Part shown: piece after piece, positions 44,490 to 52,641 of the stretch
Layout: each line of letters starts with the position of its first letter
How positions within the stretch are numbered: position 1 is the stretch's first letter
NCBI GenBank assembly: GCA_049472395.1
Contig: JBLIRR010000031.1
Location: 1 to 64,000 of the forward strand
Length of the DNA: 64,000 bases
From: JBLIRR01 sp049472395
GTDB lineage: Bacteria; SZUA-182; DTGQ01; JBLIRR01
Reading direction: 5' to 3'
Notes under the pieces: model-generated
Told to the model about the DNA's origin: nothing
What the model saw: only the letters and a program-made list of their open reading frames with translations
Databases searched by the model: none
Position numbers and translations under genes: made by a program

Positions 44490-47400
44490 ATGTGCCGTTA
44501 CAGATCATATATGCTTATTATTATTACCTTGATTGTTTCTGTCCTGTGCTCGATGATAGCACCGGTAAATGTGTGGCCGGAATCGCTTGAAATCAGAGTA
44601 AACGGCGCCAATGACGATGCAGAAGAATATACCCACAACGGTGAAGTAAACCTTGGAAGCTCAGACCTTGAGATGGTGAATGAAACCTTTCCACAGATCG
44701 TAGGAATACGCATAAAGAAATTGCCTGTTCCTCATGGCGCTGTCATTACCAGCGCATATCTGATATTTACGACTGATGAAACGGACAGTGAGCCGACCAC
44801 TCTGACCTTCCGAGCAGAAGCTGTTGATGATGCTCCAACGTTTATTGATACGGCATACAATATCTCATCAAGGCAGACAACCGGTGCCTCTGTCCCATGG
44901 GATAATGTGCCGGCATGGGGTGAGGTCGGCGAAGAACATTCTTCCCCAAATCTTAGCCCAATAATTCAAGAGGTTATTGACCGAGAGGGATGGGCGAGTA
45001 ATAATGGCTTTGTTTTTATCATTACAGGCTCAGGGAAAAGGACTGCTCAGGCCCGCAATGTATCCCCCGATACAGGGCCGATTCTTCGTATAGATTACAT
45101 TGCACACTCTATGGATATCCGGGTGTGCCAGTCAAGTGATGATGCTGAAGAAAAAGCTGACAGCTCCATATATCTTACCAGCTCTGACCTTGAATTGGTT
45201 CGAGATGGCAGTAATCAGACAGTCGGTATTCGTTTCCAAAATATTACTGTCCCGCAGGGTGCCCTCATCATGAGCGCCTATATCAGATTTGTGACAGATG
45301 AGACAGACAGTGAAGAGACTGATCTTACGATAAGGGCAGAGGCGATTGATAATGCGTCGGGATTTACATATACCTCCGGTAATATCACAAGCAGGTCAAC
45401 AACAAATGCCTCTGTATCCTGGCCTGATGTTTCTGCATGGAGTAAAGTGGATGAATGCCATCAGACTCCCGATCTCAGCTCTATTATACAGGAGATCGTT
45501 GGCCGCTCAGGATGGGTGAATGGAAACTCTATGGGTTTTATTATAACGGGCAGTGGCCAAAGAACAGGCGAGTCATATGATGGAGAGCCTGACGGAGCAC
45601 CACTTTTACATATTTCCTATTCGGAAGATGATTTTCCCTATATATCGGTAGATAAATCTGCCCTTGGAGTGGTCTGTTATGAGGAGAGTGATGCTGACCC
45701 CGATACCATATCTATCACCAATACGGGCTCTGATACATTAGAGTATACCATATCAGATAATGCAGAATGGCTCTCCTGTTCTCTTGAGAGTGGGACATTA
45801 TCCGAAGGCGATTCTGTGACATGCACGATCAGCTATTCCACTTCCTCATTATCTGTGGGCACTCATGAGGCAACAATAACCATAACAGGCGGGAATGCTC
45901 CCAACAGTCCTCTTGAGATCGATGTGAGTCTCACGGTTGAGGCACTTCCCGAATCAAACAGATGTGGTCATATACCACTTTATACAGAGACTTTAGTGAG
46001 TCCCGCTATCATGATCCTCCTTGATATTTCAGGCAGTATGACCAACATGATGTCCATAAATGATGAAGAAGACAATCCCACCACACCTGATATAAAATCA
46101 ATTGTGCAGGAAATCGTTAATAGAGATGGCTGGGCCTCAGGAAATGCCATGTCGTTTATTATTACAGGAAACGGCCATCGTACAGCAGAATCCTTTGACG
46201 GATCGTCAGGATCAGCGCCGCTGCTTCATGTGGAATATGACTCTGAAACAGTGGAGGTGAGAGTATGCCAATCCAGTGATGACGCTGAAGAATCAGAAAG
46301 TGGGGGCGTGTATATAACAAGCACGGACCTGGAACTTGTCAACGACGGCTCTGATCAGGCCATCGGCATCCGCTTTCAAAACGTTCCTATTCCAAAAGAA
46401 GCAACCATACACAGTGCCTATATGGAGTTTGTCATTGACGAGGCAGATAGTGAGGATACATCGGTCACTATTTGGGGGGAGGATGTGGATAATACCACTA
46501 CTTTTTCCTCTGTTGTGAAGAATATCTCAAACAGGAATAAGACCTCAGCCTCGGTGGCCTGGAATAATATCCCTGAGTGGAGCAGCGGTACTCAGCAAAG
46601 CAGGATAGAGATAGGAAGATCCGTCATCAGCGAATTGGTCAAGGATAGGACTATTTCCTGGGGCTATGGGACGTGGTGCAGTCGTTCACAAGCTAATTAT
46701 GTTTTGGATAATGACTATACGAAGATTCATATTGGCTGCAAATCCCATGATGATGCTCATCAAGCAAACCTTCAAGCTAAGATTGCCGCAACAACTACTT
46801 ACTCAGGCACCCCTTTTGCCTACTCCATAAAAGCGGCGAGAAAATACTTTGTGGGCGAGAAAAAAGATAACGATGGCACGGGAGAATACTACTCAGCGAT
46901 TGGTTGTCAACCACAATTTCTGATCAATGTGACGGATGGCCTCGGGTGGACCAGCGTCAATTTGGTGGAGGAGTATACGAACTCCCTGTGCGATGCGGGT
47001 GTCTCACCTATAGCAGTGGGCTTCGGAATTGACAATGCCACACAGATTAAAAAAATGGCTGCAATAGGCAATGAACGGGGCCATGCTTCAAGCGCTCTCT
47101 ATGCGCTTCATGATGAGGTCAATGGTGTGGGGCAGCCTTTTCTTGCCTATAATAAGCTTCAATTGACTGAGGCGTTGGGGATGATTACCGAACGAATAAA
47201 GGCCCAATTATTTCACGGTTCTGCACCGAAACCGACCACCTCATCCAAATATGGTGATATTGTTATTGCGAGTGAATTTGATGCAACGGATTGGATGGGT
47301 GATCTTGTAGCCCTGACGTATAATCCTGAAACGAAAGAATGGGACACCGAAGCGTGGAGGGCAAGCGAGATGATACCGGAGGAACGAGCGGTGTATACCA

Positions 47401-48983
47401 TTAATCCGGAAAGTCCGGAGGCTGAAAATCCGGTTATTTTCTATACCGACTCGGTGTTGCCCAATGACAACTGGTTGTGCAAAGATATCGGGGATATTAT
47501 CAATTCAAGTCCGCTCATTGTGGGGAATCCCCCATTTTATTATAAATTTGACAATTACGAATCATGGGGTAAGAGTATAAGTCGTGATGCCATGGTCTAT
47601 ATCGGTTCAAACGACGGGGCATTGCATGCCTTTTCATTAAGCGACGGGGCTGAGCAGTGGGCCTTTTTTCCTCACAGCTCTCAGGCAAAATTGAATATGG
47701 CTGATGATGACACCTATGATATGTGCTCAGAAAGCTACTGTCATCAATACTTTGTTGACGGCACACCTATAGCGGCAGACATATATACGGGATCAAACTG
47801 GATGACCCTATTGGTATGCGGATTAGGCAAGGGGGGAGATTCCTATTTTGCCCTGGATATCACGAGCAATAAATCGTTTGATCAGGCTGACAGCGTAAAA
47901 TATTTGTGGGAATTTACCGATTCTGAATTAGGGGAGTCTCTCTCAGTGCCGGTTATAGAGAGGGTAAGAAATGGAGAAGGCTCGACATGGGGAGTATTTT
48001 GGGGCTCAGGGTATTCTTCAACCGATCAAAATAATAAAGAGGCTTATTTATATGGCATAGAAGCCCATAATAAAGCACCTTTGTGGCATGATTCAACCTG
48101 TAAGGTAAAGATTCCCGCATCAACGCTTTTGGACAATATCCTCTGCTCTCCATTGGTCGCAGACCTTGATAGTGATTATTTCGGAGACAACATATATGTG
48201 GGAGACCTTTACGGCACCCTGTATCGTGTATCGAATATCCAGAAGGGCGCAACCCCATTAGTGACGAAACTCTTTGATTTTGGAAATTCATCACATCAAA
48301 ATCCCATTCGAGGGGGAGCGAATTATGCGTATGGAAAGACATGCGGTGCGATCTGGGTTTATTTTGGAACAGGGAAATTTGAGGTGCAGGCAGACAAATC
48401 CAATATGGCGCAACAGTATCTTATTGGGGTTAAGGATTCTCTTGCATCCCCTGCAACCTATAGCCTTGAGGATTTAGTGGGTTTGATAACTTCCGTGAGA
48501 TACTATACAGACCCTGATACCGGCGAGACCCAGGAGGTGCGAACAATTGAGGGGACCAATGCATCAAAGGCATCGTGGGCGCTTTCTCTTTATCAGGAGG
48601 AAGGTGAGCGTATTTTGGAGCAACCTTTGATAGTTGCAAATATCATCTATTTTACTACCTTTGTCCCTGATTCAGATGTCTGTTCAGGAAGCGGGGATAC
48701 GTGGCTCTATGCGCTTAATTACGAAACAGGTTTGGCCCCGGAAACACCGGTATTTGATATGAATAAGGATGGCCTTTTCAATGAGAATGATAAGATAGAG
48801 GGTGATGAGGGGGAAAAAGAGAATGTGGGAGGGATTAAGATTGGACGAGGGCAAGGCTCATCCCCTGTGATGCACAAAGACACCGTATTTATCACAACAA
48901 CAGATGCTGAAGTCACCTCCATGGAGGTGAATATGCCCGGTTACAGAACGAGAATGGTCTCGTGGAAAGATAAGACATTGTAA
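44490..48983 (+). CDS. pilY1: PilY1-type pilus adhesin with repeated beta modules, BACON-like domain and an interrupted VWA
   Basis: The product is 1497 residues with a signal peptide. Two modules of about 175 residues (30-205 and 206-377) share the pattern SSDDAEE ... SSDLELV ... VGIRFQNI ... AYIRFVTDETDSE ... SSIIQEIVGRSGW ... FIITGSGQRT. A BACON-like domain follows at about 378-485 (SITNTGSDTLEYTISDNAEW). The VWA begins at about 507 (MILLDISGSM) and is interrupted by a third copy of the module with its halves in swapped order: the C-terminal half first, then the N-terminal half. After it the VWA resumes (FLINVTDGLGW). The PilY1 propeller completes the protein (AMVYIGSNDGALHAFSLSDG, LLVCGLGKGGDSYFALDIT). 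It probably sits at the pilus tip as an adhesin. AAGGAGA lies upstream of the ATG. Confidence 0.9.
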   Translation: MCRYRSYMLIIITLIVSVLCSMIAPVNVWPESLEIRVNGANDDAEEYTHNGEVNLGSSDLEMVNETFPQIVGIRIKKLPVPHGAVITSAYLIFTTDETDSEPTTLTFRAEAVDDAPTFIDTAYNISSRQTTGASVPWDNVPAWGEVGEEHSSPNLSPIIQEVIDREGWASNNGFVFIITGSGKRTAQARNVSPDTGPILRIDYIAHSMDIRVCQSSDDAEEKADSSIYLTSSDLELVRDGSNQTVGIRFQNITVPQGALIMSAYIRFVTDETDSEETDLTIRAEAIDNASGFTYTSGNITSRSTTNASVSWPDVSAWSKVDECHQTPDLSSIIQEIVGRSGWVNGNSMGFIITGSGQRTGESYDGEPDGAPLLHISYSEDDFPYISVDKSALGVVCYEESDADPDTISITNTGSDTLEYTISDNAEWLSCSLESGTLSEGDSVTCTISYSTSSLSVGTHEATITITGGNAPNSPLEIDVSLTVEALPESNRCGHIPLYTETLVSPAIMILLDISGSMTNMMSINDEEDNPTTPDIKSIVQEIVNRDGWASGNAMSFIITGNGHRTAESFDGSSGSAPLLHVEYDSETVEVRVCQSSDDAEESESGGVYITSTDLELVNDGSDQAIGIRFQNVPIPKEATIHSAYMEFVIDEADSEDTSVTIWGEDVDNTTTFSSVVKNISNRNKTSASVAWNNIPEWSSGTQQSRIEIGRSVISELVKDRTISWGYGTWCSRSQANYVLDNDYTKIHIGCKSHDDAHQANLQAKIAATTTYSGTPFAYSIKAARKYFVGEKKDNDGTGEYYSAIGCQPQFLINVTDGLGWTSVNLVEEYTNSLCDAGVSPIAVGFGIDNATQIKKMAAIGNERGHASSALYALHDEVNGVGQPFLAYNKLQLTEALGMITERIKAQLFHGSAPKPTTSSKYGDIVIASEFDATDWMGDLVALTYNPETKEWDTEAWRASEMIPEERAVYTINPESPEAENPVIFYTDSVLPNDNWLCKDIGDIINSSPLIVGNPPFYYKFDNYESWGKSISRDAMVYIGSNDGALHAFSLSDGAEQWAFFPHSSQAKLNMADDDTYDMCSESYCHQYFVDGTPIAADIYTGSNWMTLLVCGLGKGGDSYFALDITSNKSFDQADSVKYLWEFTDSELGESLSVPVIERVRNGEGSTWGVFWGSGYSSTDQNNKEAYLYGIEAHNKAPLWHDSTCKVKIPASTLLDNILCSPLVADLDSDYFGDNIYVGDLYGTLYRVSNIQKGATPLVTKLFDFGNSSHQNPIRGGANYAYGKTCGAIWVYFGTGKFEVQADKSNMAQQYLIGVKDSLASPATYSLEDLVGLITSVRYYTDPDTGETQEVRTIEGTNASKASWALSLYQEEGERILEQPLIVANIIYFTTFVPDSDVCSGSGDTWLYALNYETGLAPETPVFDMNKDGLFNENDKIEGDEGEKENVGGIKIGRGQGSSPVMHKDTVFITTTDAEVTSMEVNMPGYRTRMVSWKDKTL

Positions 48984-49496
48984 GAAAAGATCAGCCTGAA
49001 ATGGGCTCATAGTGAATGTTCAAAGACATGGTTCTTAGCCTGATAGATTATGAGTACGATTATGAGTATGATTATAAAAAATGTTTCAACTAAATATCCT
49101 AATCTTCATCATACTCTTACTCATCTTTGGTTATATTCTTTTGAATGAAAAGTGTAAACTAATGAATGGAAGGATGTCGAAAAGACTTTTCAAAACATTC
49201 AGTCCATAAGTTTTGGTAATTCAAAAAATTTATGTTGCGAAAATTGGCGTTTTATCAATTTTACAGCCAGATAAAATTATGATAAGATACGAGACAATAA
49301 CCAATTAAGGTGATCAAACGTCTATAAAATGTAGATTGAAAAAAGCATCAGATTTGTTAGTCAATGCAAATTATGCATGCTGACCTAAACTAAATCTTAT
49401 GTGATATGAATATCATTTAAAAAAAGAATAATCCCCCCAGAAAAAAAACAGTGGTATATTAATCCAAATTTATGGCCATATAAAAGGAGAAATATC
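48984..49496. other. AT-rich intergenic region with a short tandem repeat and hairpin
   Basis: No gene is supported. GATTATGAGTAC (49046-49057) and GATTATGAGTAT (49058-49069) are tandem, with a partial third copy after them. GAGTATGAT (49064-49072) can pair with ATCATACTC (49108-49116). The hairpin may end the pilY1 transcript. The remainder is very AT-rich and should hold the promoter of the secreted-protein gene at 49497. Confidence 0.4.
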
Positions 49497-50060
49497 ATGA
49501 ATAAAGGAAAGAGAAATATCATTATATTTTATTTTATCATTTTTGCTTTGATTTTATTCTTCGAAGGGATATGCATTGCTCAGGTTATTATATCCGGAGT
49601 TCCACCATTGCCGATAAATGTAACGTATATACCAGATCCCCTTTTGACCTTTGGCAGCTTGCCCCCTATTTATCCCTATGTGGGGGATACAATAACGGCT
49701 TTTGATTCATTTGTATGGCCAACAGGTGCTGTAGTCCCATCAACTTCTCTTGCTGATATATCTTTTGCTGTACCTGGTACATTTTCAGGCTTTCCAGGTC
49801 TTTCTGATCCCCAAATTTATCTCTCTACTTCTTTTCCTACATATGTCGATTACATGAATTTATATTTTACAGCAGCTCCTGATGGAAGCACTTTACCCGG
49901 CGCATTTAGTCCGTTCGGACTTCCAAGTGTAACTGCGTATACCGGATATCTGACTATTTATCCATATTACAGTTATGGGGATATATCTACGCTTCTTGCA
50001 TTTTATGCAATAAATCCTATAGCTTCTTCGTATATTTCTGGTTATCCGCTGATTATTTAA
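49497..50060 (+). CDS. small secreted Pro/Tyr-rich protein
   Basis: The product is 187 residues with a signal peptide (NIIIFYFIIFALILFFEGICIAQ). The mature chain is dominated by Pro, Ser, Tyr, Thr and Gly (VPPLPINVTYIPDPLLTFG, PPIYPYVG) with hardly any charged residues and no cysteine. It resembles the secreted proteins at 192-755 and 4687-5355 in length, cleavage site and composition, although I cannot align them along their length by eye. AAAGGAGAAA precedes the ATG. Its stop overlaps the convergent 53-aa gene by four bases. Confidence 0.75.
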   Translation: MNKGKRNIIIFYFIIFALILFFEGICIAQVIISGVPPLPINVTYIPDPLLTFGSLPPIYPYVGDTITAFDSFVWPTGAVVPSTSLADISFAVPGTFSGFPGLSDPQIYLSTSFPTYVDYMNLYFTAAPDGSTLPGAFSPFGLPSVTAYTGYLTIYPYYSYGDISTLLAFYAINPIASSYISGYPLII

Positions 50061-50218
50061 AGCATCGAAAAAAATTTAAAGGTTTCAGTTCTGATCTGTC
50101 GTATCGTTTCGCCCTGTTCCACATAAATATGTTTGACGAAATGGCCGTTTTTCGCTTCGACTTTGGCTTTAAATTCATCAATGTGTTCTTGTTTGAAAAT
50201 ATTATCTAATTCTGACAT
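50057..50218 (-). CDS. 53-aa small protein coupled to the upstream membrane protein gene
   Basis: ATG 50218 lies inside the 3' end of the preceding gene (stop at 50202), overlapping by 17 bases. It encodes MSELDNIFKQEHIDEFKAKV and ends FKFFSML. The composition is charged and protein-like, with no signal or membrane segment. The overlap suggests translational coupling with 50202-50732. No family was recognised. Confidence 0.5.
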   Translation of the reverse strand: MSELDNIFKQEHIDEFKAKVEAKNGHFVKHIYVEQGETIRQIRTETFKFFSML

Positions 50219-50732
50219 TGTGTTCCCGTAGAAATTTTAACATCTTTTGAATTGTACCACGAAACTCTTGTGTCCAGGGCATAAGATCAACCTCTCCAGT
50301 ATTTGATAACCGTTCGCGCAATTTTGCAGGTATTCCCTGTGAATCTCCAATCTTAGCATATAGAGAAAAATCGGCACCTGCGCCATTATATCTTGATTTA
50401 CATAGAAAGTATTGGGCTTTATTAATATCTAATTCAATCTCTTTAATGTCAGCACCATTTTTAACTTGACCAATAATGACTTTTTTTTCAGAAGGTGAAA
50501 TTTCTAAAAAGTGTTTAGGCCAATTACTTACACGCTTTATCATCCAGTATAACAAAATAAGAGCAGTGATAAAAGCTACTCCACCAACTAGTTGTAGCCA
50601 TAACCATTTAAAAACAAAAATCGCTAAAATTCCATGCACAACGACAATGATACCCATAAATATTGCAAGTATGCCAGATGGCCCCGCCCCTCGTTTGAAA
50701 CGAAGTTTGCTAGAAGTAATTTCTAATCCCAT
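50202..50732 (-). CDS. membrane protein with two N-terminal helices, unknown
   Basis: The product is 176 residues. A short N-terminal segment (LEITSSKLRFKRG) is followed by two membrane helices (ILAIFMGIIVVVHGILAIFVF and LQLVGGVAFITALILLYWMI). A soluble C-terminal domain of about 100 residues follows (HFLEISPSEKKVIIGQVKNG, IELDINKAQYFLCKSRYNG, IPAKLRERLSNTGEVDLMPW). This topology resembles small membrane proteins with a PH-like or similar beta domain, but I do not recognise a named family. GGAGGAA precedes the ATG. Confidence 0.75.
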   Translation of the reverse strand: MGLEITSSKLRFKRGAGPSGILAIFMGIIVVVHGILAIFVFKWLWLQLVGGVAFITALILLYWMIKRVSNWPKHFLEISPSEKKVIIGQVKNGADIKEIELDINKAQYFLCKSRYNGAGADFSLYAKIGDSQGIPAKLRERLSNTGEVDLMPWTQEFRGTIQKMLKFLREHNVRIR

Positions 50733-50893
50733 AATTCCTCCTTAAATTTTTATAATATTAATATAATGCATGTTTTGCAGAAATCAGCGGCTGGAAGACA
50801 ATAAACATGCAAGTGTAAAAAGCAGAATAAATATGGAAGAAAAATATGCACCCGAAAAACGAGCAAGCTTTCCCGGGCTGACTGAATTTTTTA

Positions 50894-51511
50894 CTAATTC
50901 TCTTTTATGGTTTTAAAGATGGCCCCAGCTTTTTTTACTTTTCGCAATTGCTTTTCAGTAAGTTTTTGTTTTTCGGTATAACAAACCCCACCAAAATATA
51001 AAGACTTAACAACTTTTGCTCCGGCAATTTTCGCACCATTTTTTAGTATGTTTAAACAGTTCGGCATAATAATTCTCCCAATCAAAGCAGGACAAGAGCT
51101 AGAAGTGACAATAATCGCTTTTTTGCTTAATTTTTTAATACGTTTTTGGGGTGCGATTTTTCCCCAAGGCCAGTATACATAGACTATAAGTCTTTCGATA
51201 AATCTTTTCATTATAGCTGTAACAGTTGAAAAGTTAATTGGAGAGGCTAATATGAGACCATCAGCGTTATCTATTTCTTTTAAAATTTGATCCATGTCGT
51301 CATTATGTATACAGTCACCTCGTATTTTATGAGGATCTGTTTGAGTACAAACCCTACAATTTAAACAAAATTTAATAGAATAATCCGTAAGATAAATTTT
51401 TTTGGTTTCCATTCCATTTTGTTTGGCACTATCCAAAATACAACTAACTACTTGATCAGTAATTCCTCCTCTGCGATAGCTTCCTATTATACCAATAACT
51501 TTTCTATTCAT
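50894..51511 (-). CDS. flavodoxin-fold NAD(P)H-dependent FMN reductase / iron-sulfur flavoprotein-like
   Basis: The product is 205 residues. The N terminus MNRKVIGIIGSYRRGGITDQVV is the FMN phosphate-binding loop of the NADPH-dependent FMN reductase superfamily. A cysteine cluster, FCLNCRVCTQTDPHKIRGDC, sits where iron-sulfur flavoproteins carry their cluster ligands (C-x2-C-x2-C...C). LILASPINFSTVTAIMKRFIER follows as in multimeric flavodoxins. It probably transfers electrons between NAD(P)H or ferredoxin and an acceptor that is not known. AGGA precedes the ATG. The gene stands alone. Confidence 0.85.
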   Translation of the reverse strand: MNRKVIGIIGSYRRGGITDQVVSCILDSAKQNGMETKKIYLTDYSIKFCLNCRVCTQTDPHKIRGDCIHNDDMDQILKEIDNADGLILASPINFSTVTAIMKRFIERLIVYVYWPWGKIAPQKRIKKLSKKAIIVTSSSCPALIGRIIMPNCLNILKNGAKIAGAKVVKSLYFGGVCYTEKQKLTEKQLRKVKKAGAIFKTIKEN

Positions 51512-51517
51512 AATCCT

Positions 51518-51580
51518 TTATTGATTTTTCTTTTCAAGTTCTTCAATCTTCTTTTGGAGTTCTTCAAGTTTCTTTTTTAT
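51518..51580 (-). pseudogene. orphan coiled-coil C-terminal fragment (20 codons)
   Basis: A short reverse frame without a start encodes KKKLEELQKKIEELEKKNQ and stops just before the flavoprotein ATG. Perfect heptads of this kind are usual at the end of a coiled-coil protein. It looks like a remnant of a lost gene. Simple AAG/GAA-rich sequence is the alternative. Confidence 0.3.
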
Positions 51581-51624
51581 TTATGATAATATATTATGTA
51601 TGGTAATATATTGCAATACGCTGT

Positions 51625-52254
51625 TTACTTCTTCTCCACTGTTACTAACAAATCGGACTCAAACATTGCTTGAGGAGAAATAACAAATTCATCGTATGGA
51701 ATTTTATCCCCAAAACGTTCCTTTAGCTTTTTCTGAACAATGTCATTTTTAAGATCAAAATCTTTTAAATATTTAAGCTTTCCAATTTCAATATTCAATG
51801 AACGTTTATATATCTTCCATACAAGTTCTGAACAATAAATTCGTTTATCTGACCATTCGAAATAAAGATCATATGGCCTATCTTTATACTCAAAAGCGAC
51901 TTTTTCAACTGTTGTTATTTTATTAGGTGTTAGAAGCTTTTCCGCATCCTTCAACCTTTTAATAATATAATGCCCATCTTCGCCTCTATGGATCCATTCA
52001 GCTAATGGTGTGAATTTTACAACTTTTGAGGCTTCATATACATAATATTGTCCATTAAGAAAAAAAATAATTCCCATATGGCTGTATTTTGAATGGGTTG
52101 CTAATTGAATTGCATGACTTTGGGAAGACTGTGATGTTTGGAAAATAATATCACCTGGCTGTATATTTATAAGTGTTCGAGTGCTACATCCCACATTAAT
52201 TAATAGGATTAGAATCACTAATATTAGAAATTTAAATTCTTTTCTTTTTTTCAT
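51625..52254 (-). CDS. YiiX/YaeF-type permuted papain-fold amidase, lipoprotein
   Basis: The product is 209 residues. A lipoprotein signal (FKFLILVILILLINVGC) is followed by NIQPGDIIFQTSQSSQSHAIQLATHSKYSHMGIIF, the hallmark of YiiX/YaeF (permuted NlpC/P60-like) proteins with the catalytic His. The catalytic Cys lies later in DKRIYCSELVWKIYK, as expected for the permuted order. Relatives hydrolyse amide or ester bonds in the envelope; the substrate is unknown. ATG 52254 has no ribosome site and follows directly on an attC-like palindrome, an arrangement seen in integron cassettes. Confidence 0.85.
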   Translation of the reverse strand: MKKRKEFKFLILVILILLINVGCSTRTLINIQPGDIIFQTSQSSQSHAIQLATHSKYSHMGIIFFLNGQYYVYEASKVVKFTPLAEWIHRGEDGHYIIKRLKDAEKLLTPNKITTVEKVAFEYKDRPYDLYFEWSDKRIYCSELVWKIYKRSLNIEIGKLKYLKDFDLKNDIVQKKLKERFGDKIPYDEFVISPQAMFESDLLVTVEKK

Positions 52255-52382
52255 ATAACGCAAAGTTCAGTGGCCGAAGCCGCTTAAATACAAAGTATTA
52301 TCTTTTGCAATTTATGTATTGTAGCACGATAAAGCATTATAGCAAAATCGGCCAGCGGCATTGGTCCACTGAAACGGTTATC
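52253..52382 (-). other. attC-like imperfect palindrome (candidate integron recombination site)
   Basis: Read on the minus strand, the site begins GATAAC and ends GTTATAT. Inside, TTCAGTGG (plus an extra A) then CCAATGCCGCT pairs with AGCGGCTTCGG then CCACTGAA. Short unpaired spacers separate the outer and inner arms, and one extra base lies in the left arm, as in attC sites. The GTTATAT end abuts the ATG of the YiiX-type gene. The outer boxes match the core consensus only loosely, and no integrase is in the window. Confidence 0.4.
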
Positions 52383-52641
52383 TCTCCTTTTCAATTTTCG
52401 ATCAGAACTTACTTGTGTTAGTTTTTCTAAAGTATATATTGCACAGATACAGCTCCGCTTCCTCAATTACATTGCCCCTCCTTTTCCTCCCCATTGCCCT
52501 TCTCATCTGCACCATAACTTTTATCATTTTTTTATCTTGAATAAAGAACTCAAATATTCTACCTACTTAAGAATTTGAAAAATGCGAACTCTCCTTGGCT
52601 GTACTTTTTTCCTATATGGAAAAATGTGACCCTGTCAATGT
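52264..52641. other. spacer holding the attC-like palindrome; no firm gene
   Basis: About 130 bases are the palindrome described above. The rest contains only short frames; a 37-codon reverse frame at about 52405-52520 reads MVQMRRAMGRKRRGNVIEEA but has no other support. No gene is called. Confidence 0.4.

Noticed and set aside
52284..52466. Reverse 60-aa frame across the attC-like palindrome
   Set aside because: It is produced by the palindrome itself and has no coding support.
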